A stretch of DNA of 64,000 nt from JAWPMT01 sp965267435 (GCA_965267435.1 OZ253960.1:1-64000); one strand, 5' to 3'; positions 39,075 to 49,126 are shown, counted from the stretch's first letter. Translations and numbers: made by a program. Notes: generated from the letters alone by a model not told the origin.

Positions 39075-41078
39075 GTGAAAAGGGTATTTAAGATTCTCGG
39101 CATATTGGTGGCAATCGTGGTCCTTGTAGTGATCGTGGTTGCCACCATTTTTTATATCAGAAGGTCCAATGAGGTGAATGAGGCCAGGGCTTTGCTTGGT
39201 GATGAAGCTCCCTTACTGTCTTCCAATGGGCGCGAACTCCGGGATCTCAATAAGAACGGGAGGCTGGATGTGTACGAGGATCCGGATGCTCCGTTCGATG
39301 ATCGTATCGAGGACCTACTCTCGCAAATGACCGTCGAGGAGAAAGCTGGTACGATGTTCATCACAATGATCGGCTTCGAGGACAATGGCGATCCGATAGA
39401 TAAGCCACTGTTTTCTACGGAGCTGTTCGATGTTGCGTTCAGCCTTGTCATCCCATCGAGTTCGGAAATGGTAGCTTCAAGATTGATGAACAGTTTCAAC
39501 ACCGTTCATGCATGCGACGCCGACGTAATGGCCCGCTTCAATAATAACATTCAGAAGATGGCGGAACGTACCAGACTTGGTATTCCTGTAACTATCGCTA
39601 CTGATCCAAGGCACGGAACGGAGTACAATCCTGGGGCAGCTATTTATACGCCGGCTTTTTCCGCGTGGCCATCTTCGCTGGGACTGGCAGCAACGAGAGA
39701 CACGGCCCTGGTTCGAGAGTTTGGCGAGATTGCCAGCCAGGAGTATCGGTCGGTAGGTATTCGTTTGGCACTGCACCCGATGGCGGATCTCGCCACAGAG
39801 CCGCGGTGGGCGCGCAACAATGGCACTTTTGGGGAAGATGCTGTTTTGGCGACGTACATGACCAAGTCCTACGTGTTGGGCTTCCAGGGTGACTCCCTGA
39901 GCAATAACAGTGTGGCCTGTATGTCCAAACACTTCTCCGGAGGAGGACCGCAGAAAGATGGTGAGGACGCACATTTTCCCTACGGCAAGGAGCAGGTGTA
40001 TCCCGGGGGGATGTTCGAGTACCATGCCGTGCCTTTCAAACACGGTGCTTTACCAGCGGGCACTGCTCAGATCATGCCTTACTATGGCATCCCCGTCGGA
40101 CAGACGAGCGAAGATGTAGCCTTCGGATTCAATAAGGAGATCATCACGGATCTGCTACGTGACTCCCTGGGATTTGATGGGGTCGTTTGCACAGACTGGA
40201 ATATCCTCACAGATACGCGATTCGGAGAAGGTCGCGCGTGGGGGGTAGAGGAGTTGACACCGATCGAACGAATGAAAAAATCACTGGACGCCGGTTGTGA
40301 TCAATTTGGGGGTGAGAGTGCCACAGATCTACTGATCGAATTGGTGAGCTCCGGTCAGATCAGCGAGGAGCGTCTGGACGTGTCCGTGGGAAGAATTCTC
40401 CGGGACAAGTTCATTTTGGGTTTGTTTGACGATCCCTATGTAGATGAGCAGGCGGCACTCGGAATTGCAGGTCGCGAGGACTTCAGAGAACGGGGGAAAG
40501 ATGCACAGGCTGCTTCGACGGTACTGCTCAAAAATGAGGGTTTGCTGCCTCTTTCATCTGGCGTCAAGCTATTCGTTGATGGCTTCAAAGATCTGTCGGT
40601 GTTTGATGGGCTGGCGGAATTGGTGGATGATCCGAAGGAGGCTGATGTGGTGGTGACGCGCGCTATGACGCCGTATGATCCGCGGGATGATTCCTTCCTC
40701 GAGTCCTTTTTTCATCAGGGGCGATTGTACTACACGGACGAGGAACTGGCCGATCTCAGGTCTTGGTCTGAATCGAAACCGGTCGTGACGATCGTCAATT
40801 TGGAGCGACCGGCTATTCTCACGCCTGTCGAAAAAGCGAGTAGCGGTCTTTTTGCTGAGTTTGGTACTTCCGACGAGGTAATGGTGGATATTCTTTTTGA
40901 CCGTCGCCGGGCGGAGGGACAACTGCCGTTCGAGTTGCCCTCTTCGTGGGAGGCGGTTTTGGAACAGAAGGAAGATGTTCCCTACGATTCCAAGGACCCT
41001 CTGTACCGCTTTGCCTTTGGGATTGATTGGACAGGAAGGCAAATCATCAAGCTGCCGAAAGAAGAGCCGGGAGACTAG
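39075..41078 (+). CDS. Membrane-anchored GH3-family glycoside hydrolase
   Basis: The 667-residue protein starts at a GTG (39075) after an A/G-rich stretch. An N-terminal TM anchor (residues 7-28) leaves the catalytic part outside the inner membrane. DLNKNGRLDVYEDP (58-71) is a calcium-loop-like element common in this GH3 subgroup. The (beta/alpha)8 domain shows K285-H286 (SKHFSGGG) and the expected nucleophile D374 in GFDGVVCTDW. A second alpha/beta-sandwich domain follows (STVLLKNEGLLPL). It would release beta-linked glucose or related sugars from oligosaccharides. The exact substrate is unknown. Confidence 0.9.
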   Translation: MKRVFKILGILVAIVVLVVIVVATIFYIRRSNEVNEARALLGDEAPLLSSNGRELRDLNKNGRLDVYEDPDAPFDDRIEDLLSQMTVEEKAGTMFITMIGFEDNGDPIDKPLFSTELFDVAFSLVIPSSSEMVASRLMNSFNTVHACDADVMARFNNNIQKMAERTRLGIPVTIATDPRHGTEYNPGAAIYTPAFSAWPSSLGLAATRDTALVREFGEIASQEYRSVGIRLALHPMADLATEPRWARNNGTFGEDAVLATYMTKSYVLGFQGDSLSNNSVACMSKHFSGGGPQKDGEDAHFPYGKEQVYPGGMFEYHAVPFKHGALPAGTAQIMPYYGIPVGQTSEDVAFGFNKEIITDLLRDSLGFDGVVCTDWNILTDTRFGEGRAWGVEELTPIERMKKSLDAGCDQFGGESATDLLIELVSSGQISEERLDVSVGRILRDKFILGLFDDPYVDEQAALGIAGREDFRERGKDAQAASTVLLKNEGLLPLSSGVKLFVDGFKDLSVFDGLAELVDDPKEADVVVTRAMTPYDPRDDSFLESFFHQGRLYYTDEELADLRSWSESKPVVTIVNLERPAILTPVEKASSGLFAEFGTSDEVMVDILFDRRRAEGQLPFELPSSWEAVLEQKEDVPYDSKDPLYRFAFGIDWTGRQIIKLPKEEPGD

Positions 41079-41088
41079 ATATTGGCCT

Positions 41089-41580
41089 CTATTTCCTAAG
41101 ATTCTTGTTGACATACACCTTCAACCCGGCGTCAAACCGGGGATCCTCACCGTAAGGCTCCACTCCGGGGCGCCCAAAGGTGATCTTGAAGTCTTTCGTA
41201 GGAGTGGTACACACGCGGTCGCAGGTGTAGGCCGAAAGAGAATTCCAGAACCAAAACCCATAAACAGGCTCGCCATTGAGAACAAAAGCTACGGCCAGGC
41301 CAGGTAGCGGGATCTCCAGATTGGCCACCTTCTCTTTGCCTTCGTCAGTCAAGGTCACCTGTTGATTGTCCCAGTCAAATGAGGCGATGTCTGCCTGTGT
41401 CAAGATGGGTTGATCGGACAGCTTGTCCTTTGACAAGTCAAAACAGTAGTAGCAGTCTTTTTCCCCCTCAGAGAAATTGGGGTAAGGTTGATCCACTAAG
41501 TAAATCGCCAGTCCTTCCTGTGCGTCTTGATTGCCTGGTAGGACCGCAATGCTAAAAACGAGAGAAAGTAAAAAGTTCAT
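41089..41580 (-). CDS. Secreted protein of unknown function
   Basis: The protein has 163 residues. The N-terminal MNFLLSLVFSIAVLPG looks like a short signal peptide. I do not recognise the mature part. It has four cysteines (CYYCFD and CDRVC) arranged as two close pairs, an ITFGRPGVEPYGEDPRFD segment and a VYVNKN end. A small beta-rich, disulfide-stabilised periplasmic or secreted protein is plausible. It is convergent with the GH3 gene, ten bases apart, and divergent from the amidohydrolase operon. Confidence 0.6.
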   Translation of the reverse strand: MNFLLSLVFSIAVLPGNQDAQEGLAIYLVDQPYPNFSEGEKDCYYCFDLSKDKLSDQPILTQADIASFDWDNQQVTLTDEGKEKVANLEIPLPGLAVAFVLNGEPVYGFWFWNSLSAYTCDRVCTTPTKDFKITFGRPGVEPYGEDPRFDAGLKVYVNKNLRK

Positions 41581-41951
41581 CTGTTCTAAAGGTTACTCCT
41601 GATTGAAAATATTGCCTGGGTATTCAACATAACGCTCCGGTGTATCATTAGATTATTGTCGCTGACCAATAAAATATTGAAACGGTCGTTGTCGGTTGCT
41701 TACGCTGGAAGTAGGCGGATGGACTTGATAATGTCACCATACCACCTTCATTAGAAAGGTAATAAATGACATATAACGAATTATTAAATATTCGATGACC
41801 CGCATAAATTTTTAGATATACCGATGTCAGTGCTGTACATTCTTATCTGTTTGCTGTTCCATGAGCGGCACTTCATCCCGCTGAAATGTTCATTAAATTG
41901 TCGACTACGAAGAGACAAAGAAGGAAGAGTTAAACCAATTTCAGTTTGCTA
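41581..41951. other. 371-bp divergent intergenic region
   Basis: This AT-rich region separates the unknown secreted protein gene from the amidohydrolase operon. It must hold both promoters. I could not place a -33/-7 pair, a repeat or an RNA gene with confidence. Confidence 0.5.
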
Positions 41952-44900
41952 ATGAGACTACTACTATTTATCAGTGTGGGTTTTCTATGCCTCGGGAGTG
42001 CCTGGGGGCAAGAGACCTTCTTATCCAACAATACCCCTGATGAACGTCCGACGACCTATGCGTTGACGAATGGGTTCATCCAGGTGAGCCCCACGACCTC
42101 CTACGAGGGGGGCACGCTTGTCATCAAAGACGGAAAGGTGGCGGCCGTTGGAGCCAACATCACCGTTCCCGGAGACGCAACGGTGATTGACCTTGAAGGG
42201 AAATATGTCTACCCCGCTTTGGTGGACCCCTACACCAATTATGGTTTGCCGGAAGTCAAGGCGAGCCGTAGGAGATCGGGCGAAACGCCTCAGTACGGAT
42301 CGTCGAAAGCCAATGCTGTTGGTTGGAATGAGCACAATCAAAGTCACTACCATGCCGTCGACCAACTGGAGGTGGATAGCAAGGCTGCAGACAAGTATCG
42401 GTCACTCGGTTACGGGGCCGTTCTTAGCTTTCGAGCCAATGGCATTATGAGAGGTACATCGGTACTTACTCATTTGGGTGACGGCCCTGTGCAAGAAGTC
42501 ATCATTACGCCGAAGGCGGCGGCGCACTTCTCCTTCACCCGGGCACGGGATTCCAAGCAATTGTATCCAAATTCCATCATGGGAATGGTGGCGATGTTGC
42601 GACAAGCGAATCTCGACGCGACCTGGTATGCCAGTAGCAATGATCAATTTAACGCCACGCTGGATGCCTTCAATAATAATAAGCGTTTGCCACAGATATT
42701 TGAGGCCAACAGCGACAAACTCCGTGTTTTACTGGCAGATAAGATTGGCGATGAGTTTGGTCAGCAGTATATCATCAAAGGAAATGGAGATGAATATCAG
42801 CGAGCCGCGGAGATTGCGGCCACCAATGCGCCGTTGATTCTGCCACTGGTGTTCCCGGATGCTTACGACGTCGAGGATCCGCTGGAGGCTGCCGATGTAT
42901 CGTTGGAAATGATGAAGCACTGGGAGATGGCACCAGGGAATGCGGCCATGCTGCACAAGCAGGGTGTCCGCCTGGCTTTTACAAGGTCTGGGCTGAAGTC
43001 CGAAAAGGACTTTTGGCCCAGCCTGCGAAAGGCCATTGAGCATGGATTGCCGGCCGAAGAGGCGCTGAGAGCCGTCACCGAAACGCCAGCTTCACTGCTG
43101 GGTGCCTCAGGTAGGATCGGCTCGTTGAATGTGGGTAGAGATGCCAACTTCTTCATTGCCACAGAAGACGTCCTGGAAGGTGCCGGCGACGTACTCCAAA
43201 CATGGATTCAAGGGGAGAGATACATTGTCAAGGAGGAGTCCCTGGACAAATTTGCTGGAGAGTTTGACCTCCAATTGGGTGGCACTCAATACGAGTTTGC
43301 CATCGAAAATGCCAAATCACTTTCGGGGGAGATCACGATCAATGATTCTACCTCGGTCAAGGTGAAGGTCGATGTAGACCAGGAGCGCATTGCCCTTTCC
43401 TTCAATTTGCCGGAAGAAGACAATATGACCCGTCTCTCTGGTTGGACGACAGGCACAGGCTACGCAGGTCTCGGTGTCAATTCGGATGGAGCTGATATCA
43501 AATGGAGTGCGAGCAGGACAGCAGGCGAAGCGAAGGAGGTGGCTGAGGAGCAAGGAGAGGAGGAAGAGAAGGGGACCATCGAGTATGGACCCATGATGTA
43601 CCCATTTGTCGCACATGGCTGGACCGAAGAACCTGCCTCTGAGAATATCCTGATACAAAATGCGACTGTCTGGACCCTGGATGGTCAGGGCAAGCTGGAA
43701 GGAGCTGATGTATTGGTGCAAAACGGCAAAGTAGCGCAAGTGGGCCAGGGTCTTTCCGCCACTGGTGCCCGCGTGATTGATGGTACTGGCAAGCACCTGA
43801 CGCCGGGGATTATCGATGAACATTCGCACGCTGGCCTGAGTGGTGTCAATGAAAGTTCCCAAACGATAGTGCCAGAGGTAAGGATGTACGACGCTGTGGA
43901 CTCGGAGCAAGTCGATATCTACCGGCAGCTGGCCGGAGGAGTGACGGCAGCCCAGCTCCTTCATGGCTCGGCAAATCCCGTTGGAGGACAATCGGCTTTG
44001 GTCAAGTTTCGCTGGGGCAGGACACCCGAGGAAATGAGGATCCAGGGGGCGGATGAGTACATCAAATTTGCTCTGGGTGAGAATGTTAAACACTCCAATC
44101 GCTCAAGTGAGTGGACCAATCGATTTCCGCAAACGAGGATGGGCGTGGAGCAGGTGTTTGTCGATGGGTTTACCAGGGCAAAGGAATACGAAGCGAAATG
44201 GGCGGCTTACCGGCAGGCTTCCGGCAGGAGAAATAGCCAGGCCATCCCCCCTCGCAGAGACTTGCAACTGGAAGCACTGCTCGAGATCATCAATGGAGAG
44301 CGCTTCATCACGTGTCACTCGTACGTGCAGTCCGAGATCAATATGCTGATGAAAGTGGCTGAGCAATTCGACTTTCGGGTCAATACCTTCACCCATATCC
44401 TTGAAGGTTATAAGGTGGCGGACATCATGGCCAAGCATGGGGCGGGAGGTTCGACTTTCGCCGACTGGTGGGCCTATAAATATGAGGTGAAAGAAGCGAT
44501 ACCCTATAATGCGGCGCTGATGACGCAGGCTGGCGTGACGTCGGCCATCAATTCAGATGACAGGGAGATGGCGAGACGACTCAATCAAGAGGCAGCCAAG
44601 TCCGTCAAGTATGGCGATATGGATGAGGTGGCCGCGTTGAAGCTCGTAACCCTCAATCCTGCCAAATTGCTCCATCTGGATGATCGTATGGGGAGCATTG
44701 AGGTCGGTAAGGATGCCGACCTGGTTTTGTGGACCGATCACCCGCTTTCGATATACGCTCGAGCGGAGGTTACCCTCGTGGATGGCATAGAATACTACAG
44801 CTTGGCAAAAGATCAGGCTGCCAGAGAATTTGTGGCCTTAGAACGGCGTCGTCTCATAAACAAAATGCTCGCGGTAAAGAGTGGGGGTGGCAAAACCCAG

Positions 44901-44966
44901 AAAGGCAAAAAGAGGGAGCAACGTGACTGGCACTGTGAAGACGAAGTGATCAACATTCAAGACTAA
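41952..44966 (+). CDS. Secreted tandem amidohydrolase (first domain degenerate)
   Basis: The 1004-residue protein starts at the ATG at 41952; a TTG lies two codons earlier. The signal peptide ends near WGQ. Two amidohydrolase modules follow. In the first (about 35-440) the position that should carry HxH reads PALVDPYTNYGLP, so the metal ligands are gone, although the late NVGRDANFFI motif remains. The second (about 555-970) has LTPGIIDEHSHAG with H624 and H626, a later TSAINSDD and VGKDADLVLW. A Lys/Arg-rich tail ends the protein. The family includes imidazolonepropionase-like and prolidase-type hydrolases; the substrate is unknown. The stop overlaps the next gene by one base. Confidence 0.85.
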   Translation: MRLLLFISVGFLCLGSAWGQETFLSNNTPDERPTTYALTNGFIQVSPTTSYEGGTLVIKDGKVAAVGANITVPGDATVIDLEGKYVYPALVDPYTNYGLPEVKASRRRSGETPQYGSSKANAVGWNEHNQSHYHAVDQLEVDSKAADKYRSLGYGAVLSFRANGIMRGTSVLTHLGDGPVQEVIITPKAAAHFSFTRARDSKQLYPNSIMGMVAMLRQANLDATWYASSNDQFNATLDAFNNNKRLPQIFEANSDKLRVLLADKIGDEFGQQYIIKGNGDEYQRAAEIAATNAPLILPLVFPDAYDVEDPLEAADVSLEMMKHWEMAPGNAAMLHKQGVRLAFTRSGLKSEKDFWPSLRKAIEHGLPAEEALRAVTETPASLLGASGRIGSLNVGRDANFFIATEDVLEGAGDVLQTWIQGERYIVKEESLDKFAGEFDLQLGGTQYEFAIENAKSLSGEITINDSTSVKVKVDVDQERIALSFNLPEEDNMTRLSGWTTGTGYAGLGVNSDGADIKWSASRTAGEAKEVAEEQGEEEEKGTIEYGPMMYPFVAHGWTEEPASENILIQNATVWTLDGQGKLEGADVLVQNGKVAQVGQGLSATGARVIDGTGKHLTPGIIDEHSHAGLSGVNESSQTIVPEVRMYDAVDSEQVDIYRQLAGGVTAAQLLHGSANPVGGQSALVKFRWGRTPEEMRIQGADEYIKFALGENVKHSNRSSEWTNRFPQTRMGVEQVFVDGFTRAKEYEAKWAAYRQASGRRNSQAIPPRRDLQLEALLEIINGERFITCHSYVQSEINMLMKVAEQFDFRVNTFTHILEGYKVADIMAKHGAGGSTFADWWAYKYEVKEAIPYNAALMTQAGVTSAINSDDREMARRLNQEAAKSVKYGDMDEVAALKLVTLNPAKLLHLDDRMGSIEVGKDADLVLWTDHPLSIYARAEVTLVDGIEYYSLAKDQAAREFVALERRRLINKMLAVKSGGGKTQKGKKREQRDWHCEDEVINIQD

Positions 44967-46261
44967 TGACAGCAATGAAAAATCTAGCAACAATACTCCT
45001 GAGCTTTGCCGTAGTGACGTACGGGCTTGCTCAAGTACCGAAGCCTGCAGAGCCACAGTCTGGCCCCATTGCTATTTCCAACGTGACTATTCACGTGGGT
45101 GATGGGCAAGTAATAGAGAATGGCACGGTCGCCTTTGATAACGGCGTGATCACATTTGTAGGGTCAGATGCCTCTTCCTTTGACCTTGGCGACTATCGAA
45201 CGATTGATGGTAATGGCCAGCAATTGTACCCGGGCTTGATTTTGCCGGCGACGACCTTGGGCCTGGTGGACATTAACGCTGTGAGACCAACGCGAGATTA
45301 CAACGAGGTGGGACAATTTACGCCACATGTCAGATCCCTTATCGCATACAATACTGATAGCGAGCTGATCGCCGCGATGCGATACAATGGTATCCTCCTC
45401 GCGCAGTCGGCGCCGACCGGCGGACGCATGACGGGGACGTCAAGCGTGATGATGCTCGATGGCTGGAACTGGGAGGACGCGGCTTACAAAGTTGATGACG
45501 GTATCCATCTCAACTGGCCGTCGCTCACCTTCGGCGCTCGATGGTGGCTAGGGGAGACCGCTCGTCGGAATAATGATAATTATGATGAGCAGGTGACGGA
45601 AATAGAGAAGTTCTTCGATGACGTGAAGGCCTATCAAAAGCAGACGGAGGGAGTCACTAATCTACTGCTGGCCTCGGCGATACCTCTGCTCACGGGCGAG
45701 AAGACGCTGTATGTTTATGCCGATAACAGCCAGGCGATTGTGGATGCCGTACAGTCCCTAAAGGCTATTGGCGTACCAAATATCGTACTGGTCGGTGGAC
45801 GTGATGCATGGAGAGTTGCGGATTTCATAAAGGAACATGATATCCCTATTCTGCTGGGAGATGTGCACGCGCGTCCCTCGCGAGATGACGAGGATGTAGA
45901 TCTTGCCTACAAGATGCCTAAGATCCTGACAGATGCAGGTATCAAAGTTGGACTGACGTATGAAGGCCTTACGAGTGCCCGAAATCTACCCTTCTATGCA
46001 GGTACGGCAAGTGCTTATGGTCTGACCAGGGAGCAGGCCTTGCAACTCATCACGAAGAATTCGGCAGATATTCTGGGAATCGGCGACCGTGCTGGAACCA
46101 TTGAAGTCGGCAAAGATGCAATTCTGTTTGTTTCGGAGGGTGATGTGCTTGACATGCGCACGAGCAAGGTGACCATGGCATTCATACAAGGCAAGGAGTT
46201 GGAATTGGAAGGAAAGCAACAGCGGCTTTATGAACGCTTTCGTGAGAAATACGGCGAATAG
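44966..46261 (+). CDS. Secreted amidohydrolase-family protein lacking HxH
   Basis: The 431-residue protein has a signal peptide (MTAMKNLATILLSFAVVTYGLAQ region). It follows the usual amidohydrolase plan: an N-terminal beta-sandwich with a TIHVGDGQVIENG segment, QLYPGLILPATTLGLVD where HxH should be, and a C-terminal VGKDAILFVSEG. The metal-binding HxH is replaced, as in the first domain of the upstream protein, which suggests a non-catalytic or altered partner. Its start lies within the upstream stop (TAATG), so the two are translationally coupled and may form a complex. A strong terminator follows. Confidence 0.82.
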   Translation: MTAMKNLATILLSFAVVTYGLAQVPKPAEPQSGPIAISNVTIHVGDGQVIENGTVAFDNGVITFVGSDASSFDLGDYRTIDGNGQQLYPGLILPATTLGLVDINAVRPTRDYNEVGQFTPHVRSLIAYNTDSELIAAMRYNGILLAQSAPTGGRMTGTSSVMMLDGWNWEDAAYKVDDGIHLNWPSLTFGARWWLGETARRNNDNYDEQVTEIEKFFDDVKAYQKQTEGVTNLLLASAIPLLTGEKTLYVYADNSQAIVDAVQSLKAIGVPNIVLVGGRDAWRVADFIKEHDIPILLGDVHARPSRDDEDVDLAYKMPKILTDAGIKVGLTYEGLTSARNLPFYAGTASAYGLTREQALQLITKNSADILGIGDRAGTIEVGKDAILFVSEGDVLDMRTSKVTMAFIQGKELELEGKQQRLYERFREKYGE

Positions 46262-46297
46262 TTGGTCCAATTAGGCCTTATCTACACTGGAATTGAG

Positions 46298-46322
46298 AGC
46301 CCTCTGCGAAGAGGGCTTTTTT
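46298..46322 (+). terminator. Rho-independent terminator of the amidohydrolase operon
   Basis: A perfect 8-bp stem (AGCCCTCT/AGAGGGCT) with a GCGA loop is followed by six T. It starts 36 bp after the second amidohydrolase stop. Confidence 0.9.
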
Positions 46323-46548
46323 GTTGCCCGTTTCCCGATGGCAATTGAAAATTCTCAAACCTAAAACCTTTTCCATTTTAAATTTTGCAAATATTCCGCG
46401 AACGGTATAAAAAAATAACTACAAAAGATTTGATTTACGTTTTTGTTGCTAGAATTGGACTGATTTTTAACCATTATTCTAAATGATTACAGTTTTTACA
46501 ACGATTTGAGGTAAAAATTGAAGACGTAACACCAAAATCACGAAACCT

Positions 46549-47889
46549 ATGAATGAGGACTCTTTGAACAAACTGGCTGAAACCAGTGACACTATCGTAG
46601 AAAGTGCACCGGCAGTCACAGAAGTAGCGGCAGCAGCTGTCGATTACTCTACACAGATCGGAGAGGCGGTTTTTACTGCTAACAATGTCTGGATGATGTT
46701 GGCGACAGGACTTGTTTTCATTATGCACCTGGGATTTGCCGGTGTGGAAGCAGGCTTTGGCCAGTCCAAAAACACAGTCAACATTCTATTTAAGAACACC
46801 TTGACTCCGATCATTGGTCTGGTATCTTATGCGTTGTTAGGATTTTTCCTAATGTATCCAGGCTTTGAGACTCCAGGATGGCTCAAGTTTGACGGTGGGG
46901 GATGGTCCATGTTTTGGTTCAACCCAGGCACGGCCGACGTCACCACAGGCTATGCTTCAGGAGGCTATACTTACTGGACGGACTTCCTGTTCCAGGGGAT
47001 GTTTGCTGCGACAGCCGCGACAATTGTGTCAGGTGCTGTAGCTGAGCGGATCAAGCTTTCTGCCTACCTGCTATTCACGTTGATCTTTGTTGGGGTGGTC
47101 TACCCTATCATCGGTAGCTGGAAGTGGGGCGGTGGTGCCTTGGATGCTATGGGATTCTATGATTTCGCTGGCTCTACGCTTGTTCACTCCGTTGGTGGAT
47201 GGGGCGCTCTTGCTGGTATCATCATTCTCGGCCCACGTCTAGGCAAATATGTCGATGGCAAAGTAGTCGACAAGCCAGGTTCTTCTGTGCCTTTGGCAGT
47301 GATTGGCGTATTCCTACTGTGGTTGGGATGGTTCGGCTTCAACGGCGGTTCAGTTCTATCTGCAGACCCTGCATTGACATCATTTGTATTGGTTACTACT
47401 TGTCTTGCAGCCTGCGCTGGCGGTCTTGGAGCATTCTTGATGGCTTATGCGGTCTTCAAGCGACTCGATCTCGGAATGGTACTGAATGGTATCCTCGCAG
47501 GTTTGGTGGGTATCACCGCTGGAGCTGATGTTATCAACCCGCTCTGGGCAGTGGTAGTTGGACTGATTGCTGGGGGTATTGTCGTTCTTTCGGCCATTGC
47601 TCTTGACAAGCTGAAGCTTGACGATGTCGTGGGAGCTGTATCAGTACACTTGACTTGTGGAATCTGGGGAACACTCGCGGTGGGTATCTTCTCAACGAAT
47701 CCCGCACATACTCTTTGGATTCAGCTCAAGGGAGTGGTCATCTGTGGCGCTCTGGCATTTGCAGCGGCTTTTGCCATCTTCTACCTTATGAAGATCACCA
47801 TGGGTATCAGAGTCACTCAAGAGCATGAAGAAGAGGGACTTGATAGCCATGAGCATGGCATCCGAGGCTACACCATTATCATGGAATAA
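46549..47889 (+). CDS. amt: Ammonium transporter, Amt family
   Basis: The protein has 446 residues. About 45 extra N-terminal residues precede the first TM. The Amt core has eleven TM segments with FAGVEAGFGQSKNTVNI, SGAVAERIKLSAYLLF, DFAGSTLVHSVGGWGAL (channel histidine) and VGAVSVHLTCGIWGTLAVG (second pore histidine). It imports ammonium at the inner membrane. The short cytosolic tail (TQEHEEEGLDSHEHG) is His/Glu-rich. No PII gene is adjacent. A beta-barrel porin gene lies 104 bp downstream in the same direction, and the 287 bp upstream are AT-rich and free of genes. Confidence 0.96.
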   Translation: MNEDSLNKLAETSDTIVESAPAVTEVAAAAVDYSTQIGEAVFTANNVWMMLATGLVFIMHLGFAGVEAGFGQSKNTVNILFKNTLTPIIGLVSYALLGFFLMYPGFETPGWLKFDGGGWSMFWFNPGTADVTTGYASGGYTYWTDFLFQGMFAATAATIVSGAVAERIKLSAYLLFTLIFVGVVYPIIGSWKWGGGALDAMGFYDFAGSTLVHSVGGWGALAGIIILGPRLGKYVDGKVVDKPGSSVPLAVIGVFLLWLGWFGFNGGSVLSADPALTSFVLVTTCLAACAGGLGAFLMAYAVFKRLDLGMVLNGILAGLVGITAGADVINPLWAVVVGLIAGGIVVLSAIALDKLKLDDVVGAVSVHLTCGIWGTLAVGIFSTNPAHTLWIQLKGVVICGALAFAAAFAIFYLMKITMGIRVTQEHEEEGLDSHEHGIRGYTIIME

Positions 47890-47930
47890 ACCTCACCTTA
47901 TTTCAAAGAGAATATTTTCAAATAAAAGTT

Positions 47931-47971
47931 GGCCTCCTTGCTAAGACTTGGAACCTCGACACAAGGAGGCC
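47931..47971 (+). other. Strong hairpin between amt and the porin gene
   Basis: A perfect 10-bp stem (GGCCTCCTTG/CAAGGAGGCC) with a 21-base loop ends 21 bp before the porin start. No T-run follows. It may stabilise an RNA end, cause partial termination or tune porin expression. Confidence 0.6.
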
Positions 47972-47992
47972 TGCATTCAAAATCACTCAATT

Positions 47993-49048
47993 ATGAATAC
48001 AATCGTAAAACTACGAACAATCATAGCATGTTTGCTGCTGGCAACATCAACAATTGCTCTTTCACAGGACGAAGAGGGCGGATTCACGCTTTCTGGCTCA
48101 GTTGACACTTATTTCCGAGCTAATCTTAATGGCTCGAACGACCCGGACGATAGCGTGACCCTGGCACCTGCCACTTCATTTGCAGATCAGCCTGGTTTCT
48201 CTATCGGTATGATCAATCTGATCGCTTCTTATGAAGGAGAGAAGGTCGGTTTCGTGGGTGACCTCGTATTTGGTCCTCGTGGTGGTAACGCCGTATTTGG
48301 ATCTGGTGGAATCGACGTGAATGGCAATGTTGTCGCCAACGCTTCCACTTTCGTGAATCAGTTGTACACCTATGTGAAGGTGACCGACAGGATCACATTC
48401 ACGCTGGGTAACTTTAATACCTTCCTGGGTTATGAGGTGATTTCACCTACTGCCAACTTCAACTACTCCACGAGCTACATGTTCTCCTACGGACCATTCT
48501 CACACACTGGTTTGAAGATGGACGTGGACCTTGGAGGTGGCTTTAGCGCCATGGCGGCAGTCTTGAACCCTACGGATGCTACTGAGTTCAATATCTCCGG
48601 ACGCTACTTCGGCGGTGGACAGTTGGGTTACGAAAATGAAGCCGGCGGAGCCTGGTTGAACGTGCTATTCGATGACAGTTTCTTCCAGATCGATTTGACG
48701 ACGGGTTGGGATGTCTCTGAGACCGTTTATGTCGGTTTCAATGGAACTACCAATGACTTCTTCTCTGGAGCAGCACTTTACCTGCAGAATTCATTCTCCG
48801 ACAGCTTTTCGCTTGGTGTAAGAGGGGAGTGGTTCCAGACACATGACGAGTTCATTGACAGTGTGCCTGAGGATGAGAGCGTGCTTGACCTCACGTTCAG
48901 CGCCAACTACTCTATTGGTAATCTGACCTTGATCCCTGAATTCAGAACGGATCTGTATTCTCAGGACGATGTTGTTATCACAGATGCGCAGGGAGAGGCA
49001 GCTAACTCGCTGACTTCATTCGTGCTGGCAGCTGTGTATGCATTCTAA
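47993..49048 (+). CDS. Outer-membrane beta-barrel porin (BBP2/OmpL-like)
   Basis: The 351-residue protein uses the ATG at 47993. The upstream extension of 15 codons covers the intergenic hairpin and was rejected. The signal peptide (NTIVKLRTIIACLLLATSTI) ends near ALSQ. The mature chain alternates aromatic and polar residues in amphipathic strands (FTLSGSVDTYFRANL, TFTLGNFNTFLGYEV, SVDTYF) and ends VLAAVYAF, a terminal aromatic residue typical of BamA-folded barrels. The form resembles putative beta-barrel porin-2. Its placement after amt suggests a role in entry of ammonium or small nitrogen compounds. Confidence 0.82.
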   Translation: MNTIVKLRTIIACLLLATSTIALSQDEEGGFTLSGSVDTYFRANLNGSNDPDDSVTLAPATSFADQPGFSIGMINLIASYEGEKVGFVGDLVFGPRGGNAVFGSGGIDVNGNVVANASTFVNQLYTYVKVTDRITFTLGNFNTFLGYEVISPTANFNYSTSYMFSYGPFSHTGLKMDVDLGGGFSAMAAVLNPTDATEFNISGRYFGGGQLGYENEAGGAWLNVLFDDSFFQIDLTTGWDVSETVYVGFNGTTNDFFSGAALYLQNSFSDSFSLGVRGEWFQTHDEFIDSVPEDESVLDLTFSANYSIGNLTLIPEFRTDLYSQDDVVITDAQGEAANSLTSFVLAAVYAF

Positions 49049-49093
49049 GAGACTAATGAAGATTTAACTCATTTGGAGTTTTTCGTTGGTTTG

Positions 49094-49126
49094 TTGCCGG
49101 GTCAAATCATTGACCCGGCAATTTTG
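49094..49126 (+). terminator. Rho-independent terminator after the porin gene
   Basis: A perfect 12-bp stem (TTGCCGGGTCAA/TTGACCCGGCAA) with an ATCA loop is followed by TTTTG. It ends the amt-porin unit. Confidence 0.85.
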
